Below, piece after piece: positions 17,340 through 25,835 of a stretch of 64,000 nt of DNA. The position numbers and the translations under genes were made by a program. The stretch is taken from contig JAJTXQ010000014.1 of NCBI GenBank assembly GCA_021462855.1, positions 338,182 through 402,181 of the forward strand. Direction: 5' to 3'. Below the pieces are notes generated by a model, which saw only the letters and a list, made by a program, of their open reading frames with translations, did not search any database and had not been told where the DNA came from. Source of the DNA: Dehalococcoidia bacterium. GTDB lineage: Bacteria > Chloroflexota > Dehalococcoidia > DSTF01 > JACRBR01. The stretch's first letter is position 1. Every line of letters starts with the position of its first letter.

Positions 17340-17355
17340 CCACAACATCTAGTGC
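17340..17355 (+). promoter_or_regulatory. NrdR box 1 (distal)
   Basis: The 16 bases read CCACAACATCTAGTGC. Against the NrdR-box consensus aCACwATATaTwGTGt, the CAC (17341-17343) and GTG (17352-17354) arms are at the exact spacing and 12 of 16 positions fit. NrdR represses ribonucleotide reductase genes by binding two such boxes. This one lies upstream of the -35 hexamer of the nrdR promoter. Confidence 0.65.
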
Positions 17356-17375
17356 CTCCTTGCCTTGCGCACGTG

Positions 17376-17404
17376 TTGACAGCCCCCAGATGTAGTGGTA
17401 CTCT
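17376..17404 (+). promoter_or_regulatory. nrdR promoter with NrdR box 2 between -35 and -10
   Basis: TTGACA at 17376-17381 and TACTCT at 17399-17404 are separated by 17 bases. A weaker NrdR box fills the spacer (17383-17398): only the GTG arm, at 17395-17397, and the ATnTA core are well kept, with CCC in place of CAC. The centres of the two boxes are 43 bases apart, about four helical turns, so both would face the same side of the DNA. This suggests nrdR represses itself and perhaps the downstream nrdJ. Confidence 0.55.
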
Positions 17405-17464
17405 CGCCGAACATGCGACGGGCGCGATGCCTGAGCGTTGGATGAGGGGAGCAGCGAGACCACT

Positions 17465-18112
17465 ATGCAGTGCCCGTTCTGCGGCTCTCTGGACTCGAAG
17501 GTCGTTGACTCACGCGATGTCGACGACTCGATCCGCCGCCGTCGGGAGTGCCTCTCGCCGGACTGCGCCGGCCGCTTCACCACCTACGAACGGGTACAGG
17601 CCGTCGCGCTGTACGTCGTGAAGAAGGACGGGCGCCGCGAGGAGTTCTCTCGCGAGAAGCTCGCCCTCGGGCTGCGCAAGGCGTGCGAGAAGCGCCCGCT
17701 GCCGTCCGAGGCGATCGAGGCCGTCGCCGATGACATCGAGCGCGCGCTGTACAAGCTCGGCGCGCCGGAAGTCCCTTCCGCCCTCGCCGGCGAGATGGTG
17801 ATGGAGCGCCTGCGCGAGCTTGACCCTGTTGCCTATGTCCGCTTCGCCAGCGTCTACCGCCAGTTCGGTGACCTCGAAGCATTCCGGGAGGAACTCGAAG
17901 CGCTCGACAGCGGCACGCGCCCGGCGGGGGCGCAACTGCCGCTGCTCGACGAGCCCGAGTTCGCTCCACTCTCTCTTCGGCTGCGACCGGCCGCACCGAT
18001 GTACCGAACCCGTACCCGCCGCCCGGTGCGGCCGGTGCAGACTCCTGTCCCGCTCCAGGGACAGGCCGACGCACCGCGGGAGCAGTCGAAGAGAGCACGC
18101 AACGCCCGATAA
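17465..18112 (+). CDS. nrdR: Transcriptional repressor NrdR
   Basis: 215 residues. The N-terminal zinc ribbon is [17 protein letters not shown], with a second knuckle CLSPDC in place of the common CxxC. An ATP-cone follows at about residues 47-137 ([19 protein letters not shown]). NrdR senses ATP/dATP and represses ribonucleotide reductase genes. I chose the ATG at 17465 because MxCPFC is the family start; the frame is open nine codons further up. Typical NrdR is about 150 residues; here a basic, proline-rich tail of about 70 residues is added. NrdR boxes upstream imply self-regulation. Confidence 0.95.
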   Translation: MQCPFCGSLDSKVVDSRDVDDSIRRRRECLSPDCAGRFTTYERVQAVALYVVKKDGRREEFSREKLALGLRKACEKRPLPSEAIEAVADDIERALYKLGAPEVPSALAGEMVMERLRELDPVAYVRFASVYRQFGDLEAFREELEALDSGTRPAGAQLPLLDEPEFAPLSLRLRPAAPMYRTRTRRPVRPVQTPVPLQGQADAPREQSKRARNAR

Positions 18113-18148
18113 CCCGCAACGCGCCAGAAGCAAGGAGTGCTGATCTAC

Positions 18149-18520
18149 GTGCGTGTCGAAGGCAAGCTCATGAACATCGAGGGCGAATTCATCGCCAGCG
18201 GGCCGTGCGAGGTCAACCGCGACCGCGGCGAGGTGACCATGTGGCCCTCGTGGGAGCTGCACATGCTCGAGCGGGAGCGGCACGCGCTGACGCTGCACCT
18301 CGAAAGCGGCGCCGTGCTCGATATCAGCAACCGGCACCTGACGTTCAAGCTCCGCGGCCCTTCGGAGCAGCGCGTGTCGGTCTACCGCCTGCGCATCGTT
18401 GAGCGCGTGCCGGAGCACCTGGCCGCCGGCTACGCCACGCCCGTCACCGATACGGCGTCAGCGCCGCGCGATGCGGAAGCCGCGCTGGCCGAAGATGTCC
18501 GCGCCGAGCACGCGCACTGA
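18149..18520 (+). CDS. Hypothetical protein, beta-rich, between nrdR and nrdJ
   Basis: About 123 residues; I do not recognise a family. The first 85 residues alternate hydrophobic and charged positions in a way that suggests a small beta barrel (VRVEGKLMNIEGEFIASGP), and the last 35 are low-complexity, rich in Ala, Thr and acidic residues. AAGGAG at 18132-18137 lies 11 bases before the GTG at 18149, so I start there; an in-frame GTG at 18137 overlaps that site and ATG 18170 is a further option. It lies 36 bases after nrdR on the same strand and is probably cotranscribed. Confidence 0.65.
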   Translation: MRVEGKLMNIEGEFIASGPCEVNRDRGEVTMWPSWELHMLERERHALTLHLESGAVLDISNRHLTFKLRGPSEQRVSVYRLRIVERVPEHLAAGYATPVTDTASAPRDAEAALAEDVRAEHAH

Positions 18521-18531
18521 GAGAGGGCACG

Positions 18532-18822
18532 ATGCCGAACGTCGAACGCTTCCTCGATGAGACCGTCGCCGACCTTCGCGGCCGCATGGCGCTCCTCGCC
18601 GACTCGGGCGAGCGCCGCGCCATCGAAGATGGCGTCGCCCTGCTGACCGACTACCGGCTCAGCGGGCTCGACGACGCGCGCTTCGAGGCGCTATTGCGCA
18701 CGCTGCGCGCCGGCCGCTCGCCGGTGCGCATGTCGGTGCTCAAGCCGGAGTCCCTCGCGCGCGAGCTCGCGCAGCGGTGGGAGACGTTCGCGCGGCCTGC
18801 GGCGGCCGCTCACGCGACGTAA
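18532..18822 (+). CDS. Hypothetical small helical protein
   Basis: 96 residues from the ATG at 18532, 11 bases after the preceding gene and behind GAGAGGG. The composition (many Leu, Ala, Arg, Glu with few glycines) suggests an all-helical protein; no membrane segment, signal peptide or cysteine is present. I do not recognise a family. It is on the same strand as nrdR and nrdJ, with 202 bases between it and nrdJ in which I find no clear gene, NrdR box or riboswitch. Confidence 0.6.
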   Translation: MPNVERFLDETVADLRGRMALLADSGERRAIEDGVALLTDYRLSGLDDARFEALLRTLRAGRSPVRMSVLKPESLARELAQRWETFARPAAAAHAT

Positions 18823-19024
18823 GACAACATGACGGGGATTAGCGCTTCGAGAGGTTGGCGAAAACCGGTTGCGGCGATGGGACGCGTCCCGCAGTCTGTG
18901 CACACTCTCGCCCGCTCGCAGCGCCAGACGCACCGCAACGCTGCCCGCGCGATCGCGACGCACGGCGCGGCGATGACGAGGACAGACGACATTCAGGCAG
19001 GCTAGCGAAAGGATTCCCGCAGTC

Positions 19025-21805
19025 ATGGTCCTCCAGGCCGACCCCGAGACGAGGAGATCACTCGCCCAAACGGCCTTTACCGTCGAGCGCTTGTTCACGC
19101 GCTCCGGCGAAGACCCGTACGGCGCGATTACCTGGGAGTACCGCACCGCCAGCATCACCGACGAAAGCGGCGTCTCGTTCTTCGAACAGCGCGACGTCGA
19201 GATCCCCGACACCTGGTCGCAGACGGCGACGAACGTCGTCGTGTCGAAGTACTTCCGCGGCAAGATCGGCACCGACGCCCGCGAACGCAGCGTGAAACAG
19301 ATGATCCGCCGCGTGGCAAAGACGATCACGCAGTGGGGCGTCAGCGATGGCTACTTCCTCGACGACGCCGAAGCGCAGGCGTTCTACGACGAGCTGACGC
19401 ACCTGCTCGTCTACCAGAAGATGGCGTTCAACAGCCCGGTCTGGTTCAACGTCGGCGTCGAGGAGCGGCCGCAGTGTTCGGCGTGCTTCATCCTCTCGGT
19501 CGAGGACACCATGGAGTCGATCCTGGACTGGTGCAAGACGGAGGGCATGATCTTCAAGGGCGGCTCGGGCTCCGGCGTCAACCTCTCGCCGATCCGGTCA
19601 AGCAGGGAGACGCTGTCGGCCGGCGGGGCGGCGAGCGGGCCGGTCAGCTTCATGCGCGGCGCCGACAGCATCGCCGGGTCGATCAAGTCCGGCGGCAAGA
19701 CGCGGCGCGCGGCAAAGATGGTCGTGCTGAACGCCGACCACCCGGACATCGAGGAGTTCGTCGACTGCAAGGTGAACGAGGAGCGGAAGGCCCACGCCCT
19801 GGGCGAGGCCGGCTGGGACATGTCGCTGAACGGCGACGCCTGGTCGTCCATCCAGTTCCAGAATGCCAACAACTCGGTCCGGGTGACCGACGCCTTCATG
19901 CGCGCCGCCCTCACGGGCGCCCCCTGGGAGCTGAAGTCGGTGCTCGGCGGCGCCGCGGAGACGACGGTCGAGGCGAAGGACCTCCTGCGGCGCATCGCCG
20001 CGGCGGCGTGGGAGTGCGGCGACCCCGGCATGCAGTACGACACGACGATCAACGACTGGCACACGTGCGCGAACACCGCGCGGATCAACGCCAGCAACCC
20101 GTGCTCGGAGTACATGCACGTCGACAACTCGGCGTGCAACCTGGCATCGCTGAACCTGATGAAGTTCGTCGACGACGCCGGCACGTTCGACATCGCCGCG
20201 TTCCGCCATGCCGTCGCGGTGACGATCCTCGCGCAGGAGATCATCGTCGGCAACTCCAGCTACCCGACGGAGAAGATCGCCGCGAACACGATCGCGATGC
20301 GGCAGCTCGGACTGGGCTACGCGAACCTCGGCGCGCTGCTGATGTCGCTCGGACTTCCCTACGACAGCGACGAGGGGCGCGCGCACGCAGCGGCGATCAC
20401 CGCGCTGATGACCGGACACGCGTATGCGACGTCGGCATTGATCGCACAACGGGTCGGCCCTTTCGCCGCGTTCCACGAAAATCGCGACCCGATGTTGCGC
20501 GTTGTTGCAAAACACCGTGATGCATCGCGTACAATAGACATAGCGCTCGCACCGAAGGAGTTGGTCGACGCGGCGCACAAGGCTTGGGATGATGCAATCG
20601 ATCACGGATCGAAGTTCGGTTTTCGCAACGCACAGGCAACAGTGCTCGCGCCAACAGGGACCATCGCGTTCATGATGGACTGCGACACGACAGGCGTTGA
20701 GCCGGACATCGCGCTCGTGAAGTACAAGAAGCTCGTCGGCGGCGGGATGATCAAGATCGTCAACCAGACCGTCCCGCGCGCGCTCGAGCGTCTCGGCTAC
20801 GACGCGGCCGAGATCAGCGCGATCATCGCGCACATCAACGAACACGGCACGATCGAGGGCGCACCCGCGCTGCGCGAAGAACACCTCGCCGTGTTCGACT
20901 GCGCGTTCAAGCCGGAGAACGGCAAGCGCTCGATCCACCACATGGGCCACATCAAGATGATGGGCGCAACGCAACCATTCATCTCGGGAGCGATCTCCAA
21001 GACGGTAAACCTCCCTAACGAGGCAACGATCGAGGATGTGTCGGACACCTACCTGGAGGCGTGGCGCCACGGACTGAAGGCGATCGCCATCTACCGCGAT
21101 GGCTCCAAGCGCGTGCAGCCGCTCTCGACTTCGAAGGACGGGAAGGCCGCGGCCGCCGCGGCCGAGCCATCGCACCACCCGGTCCGCCGGAAGATGCTCG
21201 ACACCCGCGCCTCGGTGACGCACAAGTTCAGCATCGAAGGCCACGATGGCTACATCATCGTCGGGCTCTACGAGGACGGCACACCGGGGGAGATCTTCCT
21301 CTCGATGGCCAAGCAGGGCTCGACCGTCGCCGGGCTGATGGAAGCGTTCGGCCGGGCAATCTCCTACGCACTGCAGTACGGCGTCCCGATCGGTGACCTG
21401 GTGCGCAACTTCAGCCACATGCGCTTCGAGCCCATGGGGCGGACAGAGAACCGCGACCTGCCGTTCGCGCAGTCGATCATCGACTACGTGTTCCGCTGGA
21501 TCGCAAGCCAGTACATGTCGCCGCAAGAAGCGTACGAGGTCGGCGTGATGACGCCGGAGATCAAGGCCGCGCTCGCCGCCGGCCAGTACCCGCTGCCGAT
21601 GATCGAAGGCGGCGCGGTCGGCACGGCGAGCGTCAACAGCACCGCATCCGCATCGGAAGCCGATGCGGTGCCGCCCGCGTACCGCGCGCCACGCGCGAAC
21701 GGGCACGCCGATGCGCCCGCATGCGCGAACTGCGGGTGGATCATGATCAGGTCGGGGACGTGCTACCGCTGTGAAAACTGCGGTAGCACGAGTGGCTGCT
21801 CCTAA
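19025..21805 (+). CDS. nrdJ: Adenosylcobalamin-dependent (class II) ribonucleotide reductase NrdJ
   Basis: 926 residues. Substrate and cofactor motifs: [12 protein letters not shown] (about 134-145), [15 protein letters not shown] (about 154-168), [15 protein letters not shown] (about 181-195), [20 protein letters not shown] (about 357-376, containing the NPCSE active-site Cys) and [17 protein letters not shown] (about 543-559). The C-terminus ends in a zinc-ribbon-like CANCG...[13 protein letters not shown] that probably relays reducing power. It makes deoxyribonucleotides without oxygen, using B12. The ATG at 19025 is chosen; AAAGGA lies about 11 bases upstream. An internal stretch at about 20430-20700 has visibly more A/T at third positions than its flanks. 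Confidence 0.95.
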   Translation: MVLQADPETRRSLAQTAFTVERLFTRSGEDPYGAITWEYRTASITDESGVSFFEQRDVEIPDTWSQTATNVVVSKYFRGKIGTDARERSVKQMIRRVAKTITQWGVSDGYFLDDAEAQAFYDELTHLLVYQKMAFNSPVWFNVGVEERPQCSACFILSVEDTMESILDWCKTEGMIFKGGSGSGVNLSPIRSSRETLSAGGAASGPVSFMRGADSIAGSIKSGGKTRRAAKMVVLNADHPDIEEFVDCKVNEERKAHALGEAGWDMSLNGDAWSSIQFQNANNSVRVTDAFMRAALTGAPWELKSVLGGAAETTVEAKDLLRRIAAAAWECGDPGMQYDTTINDWHTCANTARINASNPCSEYMHVDNSACNLASLNLMKFVDDAGTFDIAAFRHAVAVTILAQEIIVGNSSYPTEKIAANTIAMRQLGLGYANLGALLMSLGLPYDSDEGRAHAAAITALMTGHAYATSALIAQRVGPFAAFHENRDPMLRVVAKHRDASRTIDIALAPKELVDAAHKAWDDAIDHGSKFGFRNAQATVLAPTGTIAFMMDCDTTGVEPDIALVKYKKLVGGGMIKIVNQTVPRALERLGYDAAEISAIIAHINEHGTIEGAPALREEHLAVFDCAFKPENGKRSIHHMGHIKMMGATQPFISGAISKTVNLPNEATIEDVSDTYLEAWRHGLKAIAIYRDGSKRVQPLSTSKDGKAAAAAAEPSHHPVRRKMLDTRASVTHKFSIEGHDGYIIVGLYEDGTPGEIFLSMAKQGSTVAGLMEAFGRAISYALQYGVPIGDLVRNFSHMRFEPMGRTENRDLPFAQSIIDYVFRWIASQYMSPQEAYEVGVMTPEIKAALAAGQYPLPMIEGGAVGTASVNSTASASEADAVPPAYRAPRANGHADAPACANCGWIMIRSGTCYRCENCGSTSGCS

Positions 21806-21848
21806 CGGGTAGGGGCACAGGTCCAAGAAGACAGGAGGCAGGAAAGGT

Positions 21849-22118
21849 ATGGCTGTAACCGCGAAGAAGCCGGCCGCCAGGAAGCCGGCGGCCAAGAAGG
21901 CAGCGGCCAAGAAGCCGGCGGCGAAGAAGAAGACCGTCGCCAAGAAGCCGGCGGCGAAGAAGACCGCCGCGAAGAAGCCGGCGGCGAAGAAGACCGCCGC
22001 GAAGAAGCCGGCGGCCCGCAAGACCGCCGCGAAGAAGCCGGCGCGCGCCGCTGCGGCAAAGTCCCGCACGACCGCGAAGCGGAAGCCGGCCGCCCGGAAG
22101 GCGGCCGCAAAGAAGTAG
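21849..22118 (+). CDS. Histone H1-like Lys/Ala/Pro repeat protein
   Basis: 89 residues built almost wholly of Lys, Ala, Pro, Thr and Arg. AAKKP-type pentapeptides recur through the whole length ([19 protein letters not shown]). There are no acidic residues after the start, so the protein is extremely basic and probably disordered. Similar tails occur in bacterial histone H1-like proteins and on some HU proteins, where they coat DNA; no globular HU domain precedes it here. A good ribosome-binding site (AGGAGGCAGGAAAGG) lies before the ATG at 21849. The repeats are also near-identical at DNA level, so copy number could vary by slippage. Confidence 0.8.
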   Translation: MAVTAKKPAARKPAAKKAAAKKPAAKKKTVAKKPAAKKTAAKKPAAKKTAAKKPAARKTAAKKPARAAAAKSRTTAKRKPAARKAAAKK

Positions 22119-22183
22119 GTTTCGGCGGGTGGCGGCGTTCCCCGGCTGCCACCCGTCAACCTCACCCAACAGGAGGTGTCACC

Positions 22184-22336
22184 GTGGAGTTCGCACTGGC
22201 GCTCGGCGCCGTCGTGACCCTCGCGAGCGTGTACCTGCTCCACCAGTTCTGGTCGGGCGACCTCCGCAGCGAAGACGACCGCGCAGCCTCCCCGACGGAC
22301 CACGAGCCCCCGAACGAGGCGCTCAAGGCAGCCTGA
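22184..22336 (+). CDS. Small single-span membrane protein
   Basis: 50 residues from the GTG at 22184, behind a strong AGGAGGTG at 22171-22178. One hydrophobic segment (about residues 2-20, EFALALGAVVTLASVYLL) is followed by a polar, acidic tail. No family recognised. It lies 65 bases after the histone-like gene and just before an excellent intrinsic terminator, so it is likely the last gene of this transcript. The clear ribosome-binding site and the hydrophobic-then-polar layout are the reasons to accept so short a gene. Confidence 0.6.
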   Translation: MEFALALGAVVTLASVYLLHQFWSGDLRSEDDRAASPTDHEPPNEALKAA

Positions 22337-22360
22337 GCGCACCCGGCACCCCGCATGCAG

Positions 22361-22392
22361 AAAGGCCTCATCGCGGAAACGCTGAGGCCTTT
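22361..22392 (+). terminator. Intrinsic terminator
   Basis: AAAGGCCTCA (22361-22370) pairs perfectly with TGAGGCCTTT (22383-22392). Inside, GCG-GAAA-CGC forms a further tetraloop stem. The 3' side runs into TTTCAAATT. The A-run on the other side means it could work in both directions. It ends the nrdR-nrdJ-histone-like block. Confidence 0.85.
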
Positions 22393-22460
22393 CAAATTGC
22401 ACATAAGAAATCTCCACCGCACCGCCTCGAGCGAGTAGTATCGGAGCGCGCACTCGTATG

Positions 22461-22522
22461 GCCCGCCGAAGGTCCGGTGGCGTCCGTAGCAGGGACGCTC
22501 CCCGCCGCCACCTTCGGCGGGC
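22461..22522 (+). other. Long compound hairpin upstream of the ModE-type gene
   Basis: GCCCGCCGAAGGT (22461-22473) is perfectly complementary to ACCTTCGGCGGGC (22510-22522). Inside, GCGTCC (22480-22485) pairs with GGACGC (22493-22498) and GGTGG pairs with the CCGCC between them. The 62-base fold ends 56 bases before the regulator start and is followed by TTGCTCGTTGACA, which contains a -35-like TTGACA at 22530-22535. It may be a terminator, a small RNA, or a leader element of the regulator/tup genes. Confidence 0.5.
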
Positions 22523-22578
22523 TTGCTCGTTGACAGGCTGGAGCCGCCCGGCGAGCGCGCTTGTCGTACCATGTCGCC

Positions 22579-22920
22579 GTGCAACGCTTCCAGCCGAAGA
22601 TCAAGCTCTGGGTCGAGCGCGAGGGCGCGCTTGTCCTCAGTGACTACCGCGTGCATCTCCTCGAACTCATCGAGGAGACCGGCTCGCTGGCCGAGGCCGC
22701 CGCGGCCATGCAGCTCTCCTACCGCCGCGCCTGGGGCAAGCTCAAGGAGATCGAGCGCAACCTCGGCGTGAAGCTCGTGGAAAGCGCGGCCGGCGGCGCC
22801 GGCGGAGGCCGCTCGCGCCTTACCGACGAAGGGCGCCGTCTCGTCGGCATGTACGCCAACTTCCGCCGTACCATGGAGCGCGACCTCGACCGCGAGTTCG
22901 CGCGCTTCTTCCCCAAGTAG
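22579..22920 (+). CDS. ModE-type winged-helix transcriptional regulator
   Basis: 113 residues from the GTG at 22579 (an in-frame TTG at 22561 would add six). It matches the N-terminal DNA-binding domain of ModE/LysR-like proteins: LLELIEETGSLAEAAAAMQLSYRRAWGKLKEIERNLG, the motif in which repeated Ala residues and SYRRAW mark the recognition helix. It lacks the C-terminal molybdate-binding TOBE domains of full ModE. No ribosome-binding site precedes the GTG; TACCAT at 22567-22572 could be a -10 giving a leaderless message. Directly upstream of tupABC, it probably controls tungstate/molybdate uptake. Confidence 0.8.
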   Translation: MQRFQPKIKLWVEREGALVLSDYRVHLLELIEETGSLAEAAAAMQLSYRRAWGKLKEIERNLGVKLVESAAGGAGGGRSRLTDEGRRLVGMYANFRRTMERDLDREFARFFPK

Positions 22921-23019
22921 ATCCACGGCGCCGCGCAGCGTCCACACGCACCGGCATCCTCTTCCGCTTGCATCTCCGTGCCGTTATGCTCTGGCGGGCA
23001 TATCGAAGAAGGAGGAGCG

Positions 23020-23925
23020 ATGAAACGGCTGTCCCCGGCGCTGGCACTTCTCGCGTTCGCCGCCGCGTTCACATGGGCATGCGGCGATGACGACGGCAAC
23101 GGCGCTGTCACGCCGGCGGCGACCGCCGGCACACCCGCCGCGGCGACCGCGACGAAGGCGTCCGGCACGGTGATCCTCGCAACGACAACGAGCACGCAAG
23201 ACAGCGGGCTGCTCGACGTCCTCGTGCCGATGTTCCAGGACGAAACCGGCTATACCGTGAAGACGATCGCCGTCGGCTCGGGCCAGGCGATCGAGCAGGC
23301 GTCGCGCGGCGACGCCGACGTCGTATTCGCCCACTCGCCGGCGGCGGAGAAGAAGATGGTCGATGACGGCAACGGCATCGAGCGCGTGCTCGTGATGCAC
23401 AACGACTTCATCATCGTCGGGCCGGAGGCGGACCCGGCCGGCGTGAAGGCCACGGCCTCGCTCGAGGCGGCGATGCAGGCGATCGCCACGGGCAAGGCGC
23501 CGTTCATCAGCCGCGGCGACGACTCCGGCACGCACGCGCTCGAGCTCAAGCTCTGGAAGGCGTACAGCATCGATCCGGCCGGCCAGTCGTGGTACGAGGA
23601 GTCGGGCCAGGGCATGGGCGCGACGCTCCAGATCGCGAACCAGAAGGCGGCGTACACGATCAGCGACCGCGGCACGTTCCTCGCCCAGCGCGAGAACCTG
23701 GACCTCGCGATCCTGAGCGAAGGCGACAAGTCGCTGCTCAACGTCTACCACGTCATCGTCGTCAACCCGGAGAAGCACACGAAGGTGAACGCCGCCGGCG
23801 CGCGCGCATGGTCCGCGTTCGTCGTCCGCGACGACGTGCAGAAGATCATCGGCGAGTTCGGCGTGGACAAGTTCGGCGAGCCGCTGTTCTTCGCGGACGC
23901 GGGCAAGCCCGAGCCGGCGCAGTAG
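23020..23925 (+). CDS. tupA: Tungstate ABC transporter substrate-binding lipoprotein TupA
   Basis: 301 residues. A lipoprotein signal (MKRLSPALALLAFAAAFTWAC) leads to an Ala/Thr-rich linker. The mature protein begins VILATTTSTQDSGLLDVLVP, whose TTTSTQDSGL motif is diagnostic of TupA rather than ModA or WtpA. Further on are GQAIEQASRGDADVVFAHSP, SRGDDSGTHALE and YTISDRGTFL, which line the oxyanion pocket in this family. The ATG at 23020 follows GGAGGAG at 23011-23017. tupB and tupC follow, making a complete high-affinity tungstate importer. Confidence 0.93.
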   Translation: MKRLSPALALLAFAAAFTWACGDDDGNGAVTPAATAGTPAAATATKASGTVILATTTSTQDSGLLDVLVPMFQDETGYTVKTIAVGSGQAIEQASRGDADVVFAHSPAAEKKMVDDGNGIERVLVMHNDFIIVGPEADPAGVKATASLEAAMQAIATGKAPFISRGDDSGTHALELKLWKAYSIDPAGQSWYEESGQGMGATLQIANQKAAYTISDRGTFLAQRENLDLAILSEGDKSLLNVYHVIVVNPEKHTKVNAAGARAWSAFVVRDDVQKIIGEFGVDKFGEPLFFADAGKPEPAQ

Positions 23926-23985
23926 CCACGCCGCCACGCCTCGTTACGGCGCGCGGTACGCTATGCGGCATCGCGAGGTGATGGC

Positions 23986-24735
23986 ATGGACCTGATCATC
24001 GATGGGTTCCGGGAAGCGCTCCGCCTGCTCGCGCACAATCAGCGCGATGTCTACGAGATCACGCTGCGTTCGCTCTACGTCTCGGGCACGGCGACGGCGA
24101 TCAGCCTCGTGCTGGGGGTGATGGCGGGCGCGGCGCTGGCATTCGGCCGGTTCCGCGGGCGGCTCATCCTGCTCGCGCTCGTGAACACGGGGATGGGCCT
24201 GCCGCCCGTCGTCGTCGGGCTCGTCGTCGCGATCCTGCTGTGGCGGAGCGGCCCGCTCGGCGATCTCGGCTGGATCTACACGCCGCGCGCGATGATCATC
24301 GCGCAGGCGATCATCGCCACGCCGGTGATCACCGGATTCACCGCCGCATCGCTCGCGTCGCTCCCGCCAAAGCTGCGGCTGCAGGTGTACGCCCTCGGCG
24401 CCTCGCGATTGCAGATGCTGTGGATCCTGCTGCGCGAGGTGCGCCTGCCATTGCTCGCCGCCGTGATGGCGGGCTTCGGCGCAGCGATCTCCGAGGTCGG
24501 CGCATCGGTAATGGTCGGCGGCAACATCGCCGGGGACACGCGCGTGCTGACGGGCGCGATCCTGCTCGAGCAGAGCCGTGGCGAGTTCGGCGCGGCGCTC
24601 GCGCTCGGCATCATCCTGCTGACGATGATGGTCGCCGTGAACGTGCTGTTCACGTGGGTGCAGTTCGGCGCGCGGCGCGACCGCTGGTCGGAAGGCGCCC
24701 CGGGCGAGCGCCGTGACATCGCATGGCCGCGCTGA
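23986..24735 (+). CDS. tupB: Tungstate ABC transporter permease TupB
   Basis: 249 residues with about five to six membrane segments of the binding-protein-dependent permease family. The cytoplasmic EAA-type loop that contacts the ATPase is around YALGASRLQMLWILLREVRL (about residues 133-152), followed by GAAISEVGASVMVGGNIAG. It forms the membrane channel for tungstate. The ATG at 23986 follows GAGGTG closely. Its 3' end overlaps tupC by 13 bases, which suggests coupled translation of permease and ATPase. Confidence 0.92.
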   Translation: MDLIIDGFREALRLLAHNQRDVYEITLRSLYVSGTATAISLVLGVMAGAALAFGRFRGRLILLALVNTGMGLPPVVVGLVVAILLWRSGPLGDLGWIYTPRAMIIAQAIIATPVITGFTAASLASLPPKLRLQVYALGASRLQMLWILLREVRLPLLAAVMAGFGAAISEVGASVMVGGNIAGDTRVLTGAILLEQSRGEFGAALALGIILLTMMVAVNVLFTWVQFGARRDRWSEGAPGERRDIAWPR

Positions 24736-25805
24736 CGCCGAAACTCAGCGTGCGCGGCCTCGTCGCGAAGCGCGCCAGCCACCGCGTGCTCGATGTGCCG
24801 GCGCTCGACGTGCCGGCGGGCCGCGTGCTCGCGATCATCGGGCCAAACGGCGCAGGGAAGACGACACTCCTGCTGCACCTTGCGCTGCTCGAACGCCCGC
24901 AACGCGGCGACGTGCGGTTCGACGGCGCCCCGTCGAGCGGGCGTGAGCTGGCGCTGCGGCGGCGGATGGCCGTCGCGTTCCAGGAGCCGCTGCTGCTCGA
25001 CCGCACCGTCCGCGCGAACGTCGAGGAGGGGATGCGGCTGCGCGGCGTCGGCGGGCGTGAGCGGCGGGCGCGCGCGGACCGCTGGCTGCGCCAGTTCGGC
25101 ATCGAAGCGCTGGCGCAGCGCTCGGCGCGGACGCTGTCAGGCGGCGAGGCGCAACGCGCGAGCCTGGCGCGCGCGTTCGCACTCCAGCCAGAGGTGCTGC
25201 TGCTCGACGAGCCGTTCAGCGCGCTCGACCAGCCGACGCGCGAGACGCTGACCGCCGACCTCGCGGCGGCGCTCGCCGAGACCGGCGTGACCGCCGTGCT
25301 CGTCAGCCACGACCGCGATGAAGTCGCGCGGCTGGCCGACGAGGTGGCGGTGATGATCGACGGGCGCATCACGCAGATCGGCGCGCCGGCCGACGTGTTC
25401 CGTGCGCCCGCCGACGAAGCGACGGCGGCGTTCGTCGGCGTGCAGACGATGATTCCGGCCACCGTCGTCGGCGGCGCGGACGGCCTGCTCACGCTCGCCG
25501 CCGGCGCGCACCACATCGATGCGGTGTCCGGCGGCGGCTTCAGCGCGGCGCTCGTCTGCCTGCGGCCCGAGGACATCAGCATCGGCGCGGCGACGGAGGC
25601 GGCGGGCGGCAGCGCGCGCAATCACCTGCCCGGCGAGGTCACGCGCATCACCTACAGCGGCGCCGACGCGCGGGTGGAGATCGATGCCGGTGTGCCGCTG
25701 GTCGCGCGCGTCACCCGCCGATCGGCGGAGGAGTTGGCGCTGGCGCCCGGCGCGCGCGTCGTCGCCTCGTTCAAGGCGACGGCTGTGCACCTGATCCCGC
25801 GGTAG
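24723..25805 (+). CDS. tupC: Tungstate ABC transporter ATPase TupC
   Basis: 360 residues. The ABC ATPase domain carries Walker A GPNGAGKTT (about residues 40-48), Q-loop AFQEPLL, signature LSGGEAQRASLARAF (about 138-152), Walker B VLLLDEPFSALD and the switch His in LVSHDRDE. After about residue 235 comes a TOBE-like domain, which in Mo/W transporters can bind oxyanion. Usual TupC is shorter; the added C-terminal domain makes this ModC-like in length. It powers import through TupB. Confidence 0.92.
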   Translation: MAALTPKLSVRGLVAKRASHRVLDVPALDVPAGRVLAIIGPNGAGKTTLLLHLALLERPQRGDVRFDGAPSSGRELALRRRMAVAFQEPLLLDRTVRANVEEGMRLRGVGGRERRARADRWLRQFGIEALAQRSARTLSGGEAQRASLARAFALQPEVLLLDEPFSALDQPTRETLTADLAAALAETGVTAVLVSHDRDEVARLADEVAVMIDGRITQIGAPADVFRAPADEATAAFVGVQTMIPATVVGGADGLLTLAAGAHHIDAVSGGGFSAALVCLRPEDISIGAATEAAGGSARNHLPGEVTRITYSGADARVEIDAGVPLVARVTRRSAEELALAPGARVVASFKATAVHLIPR

Positions 25806-25835
25806 ATCGTGATGCAGCGGGCGGTCCGAACGGCG

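Noticed and set aside
18829-19005. 59-codon open frame between the helical protein gene and nrdJ
   Set aside because: No ribosome-binding site, no biased composition and no motif; could be chance in a GC-rich spacer.
21849-22118. CRISPR-like or tandem non-coding repeat
   Set aside because: The repeats are codon-aligned, in frame and make a Lys/Ala/Pro protein with a good ribosome-binding site; there are no spacers.
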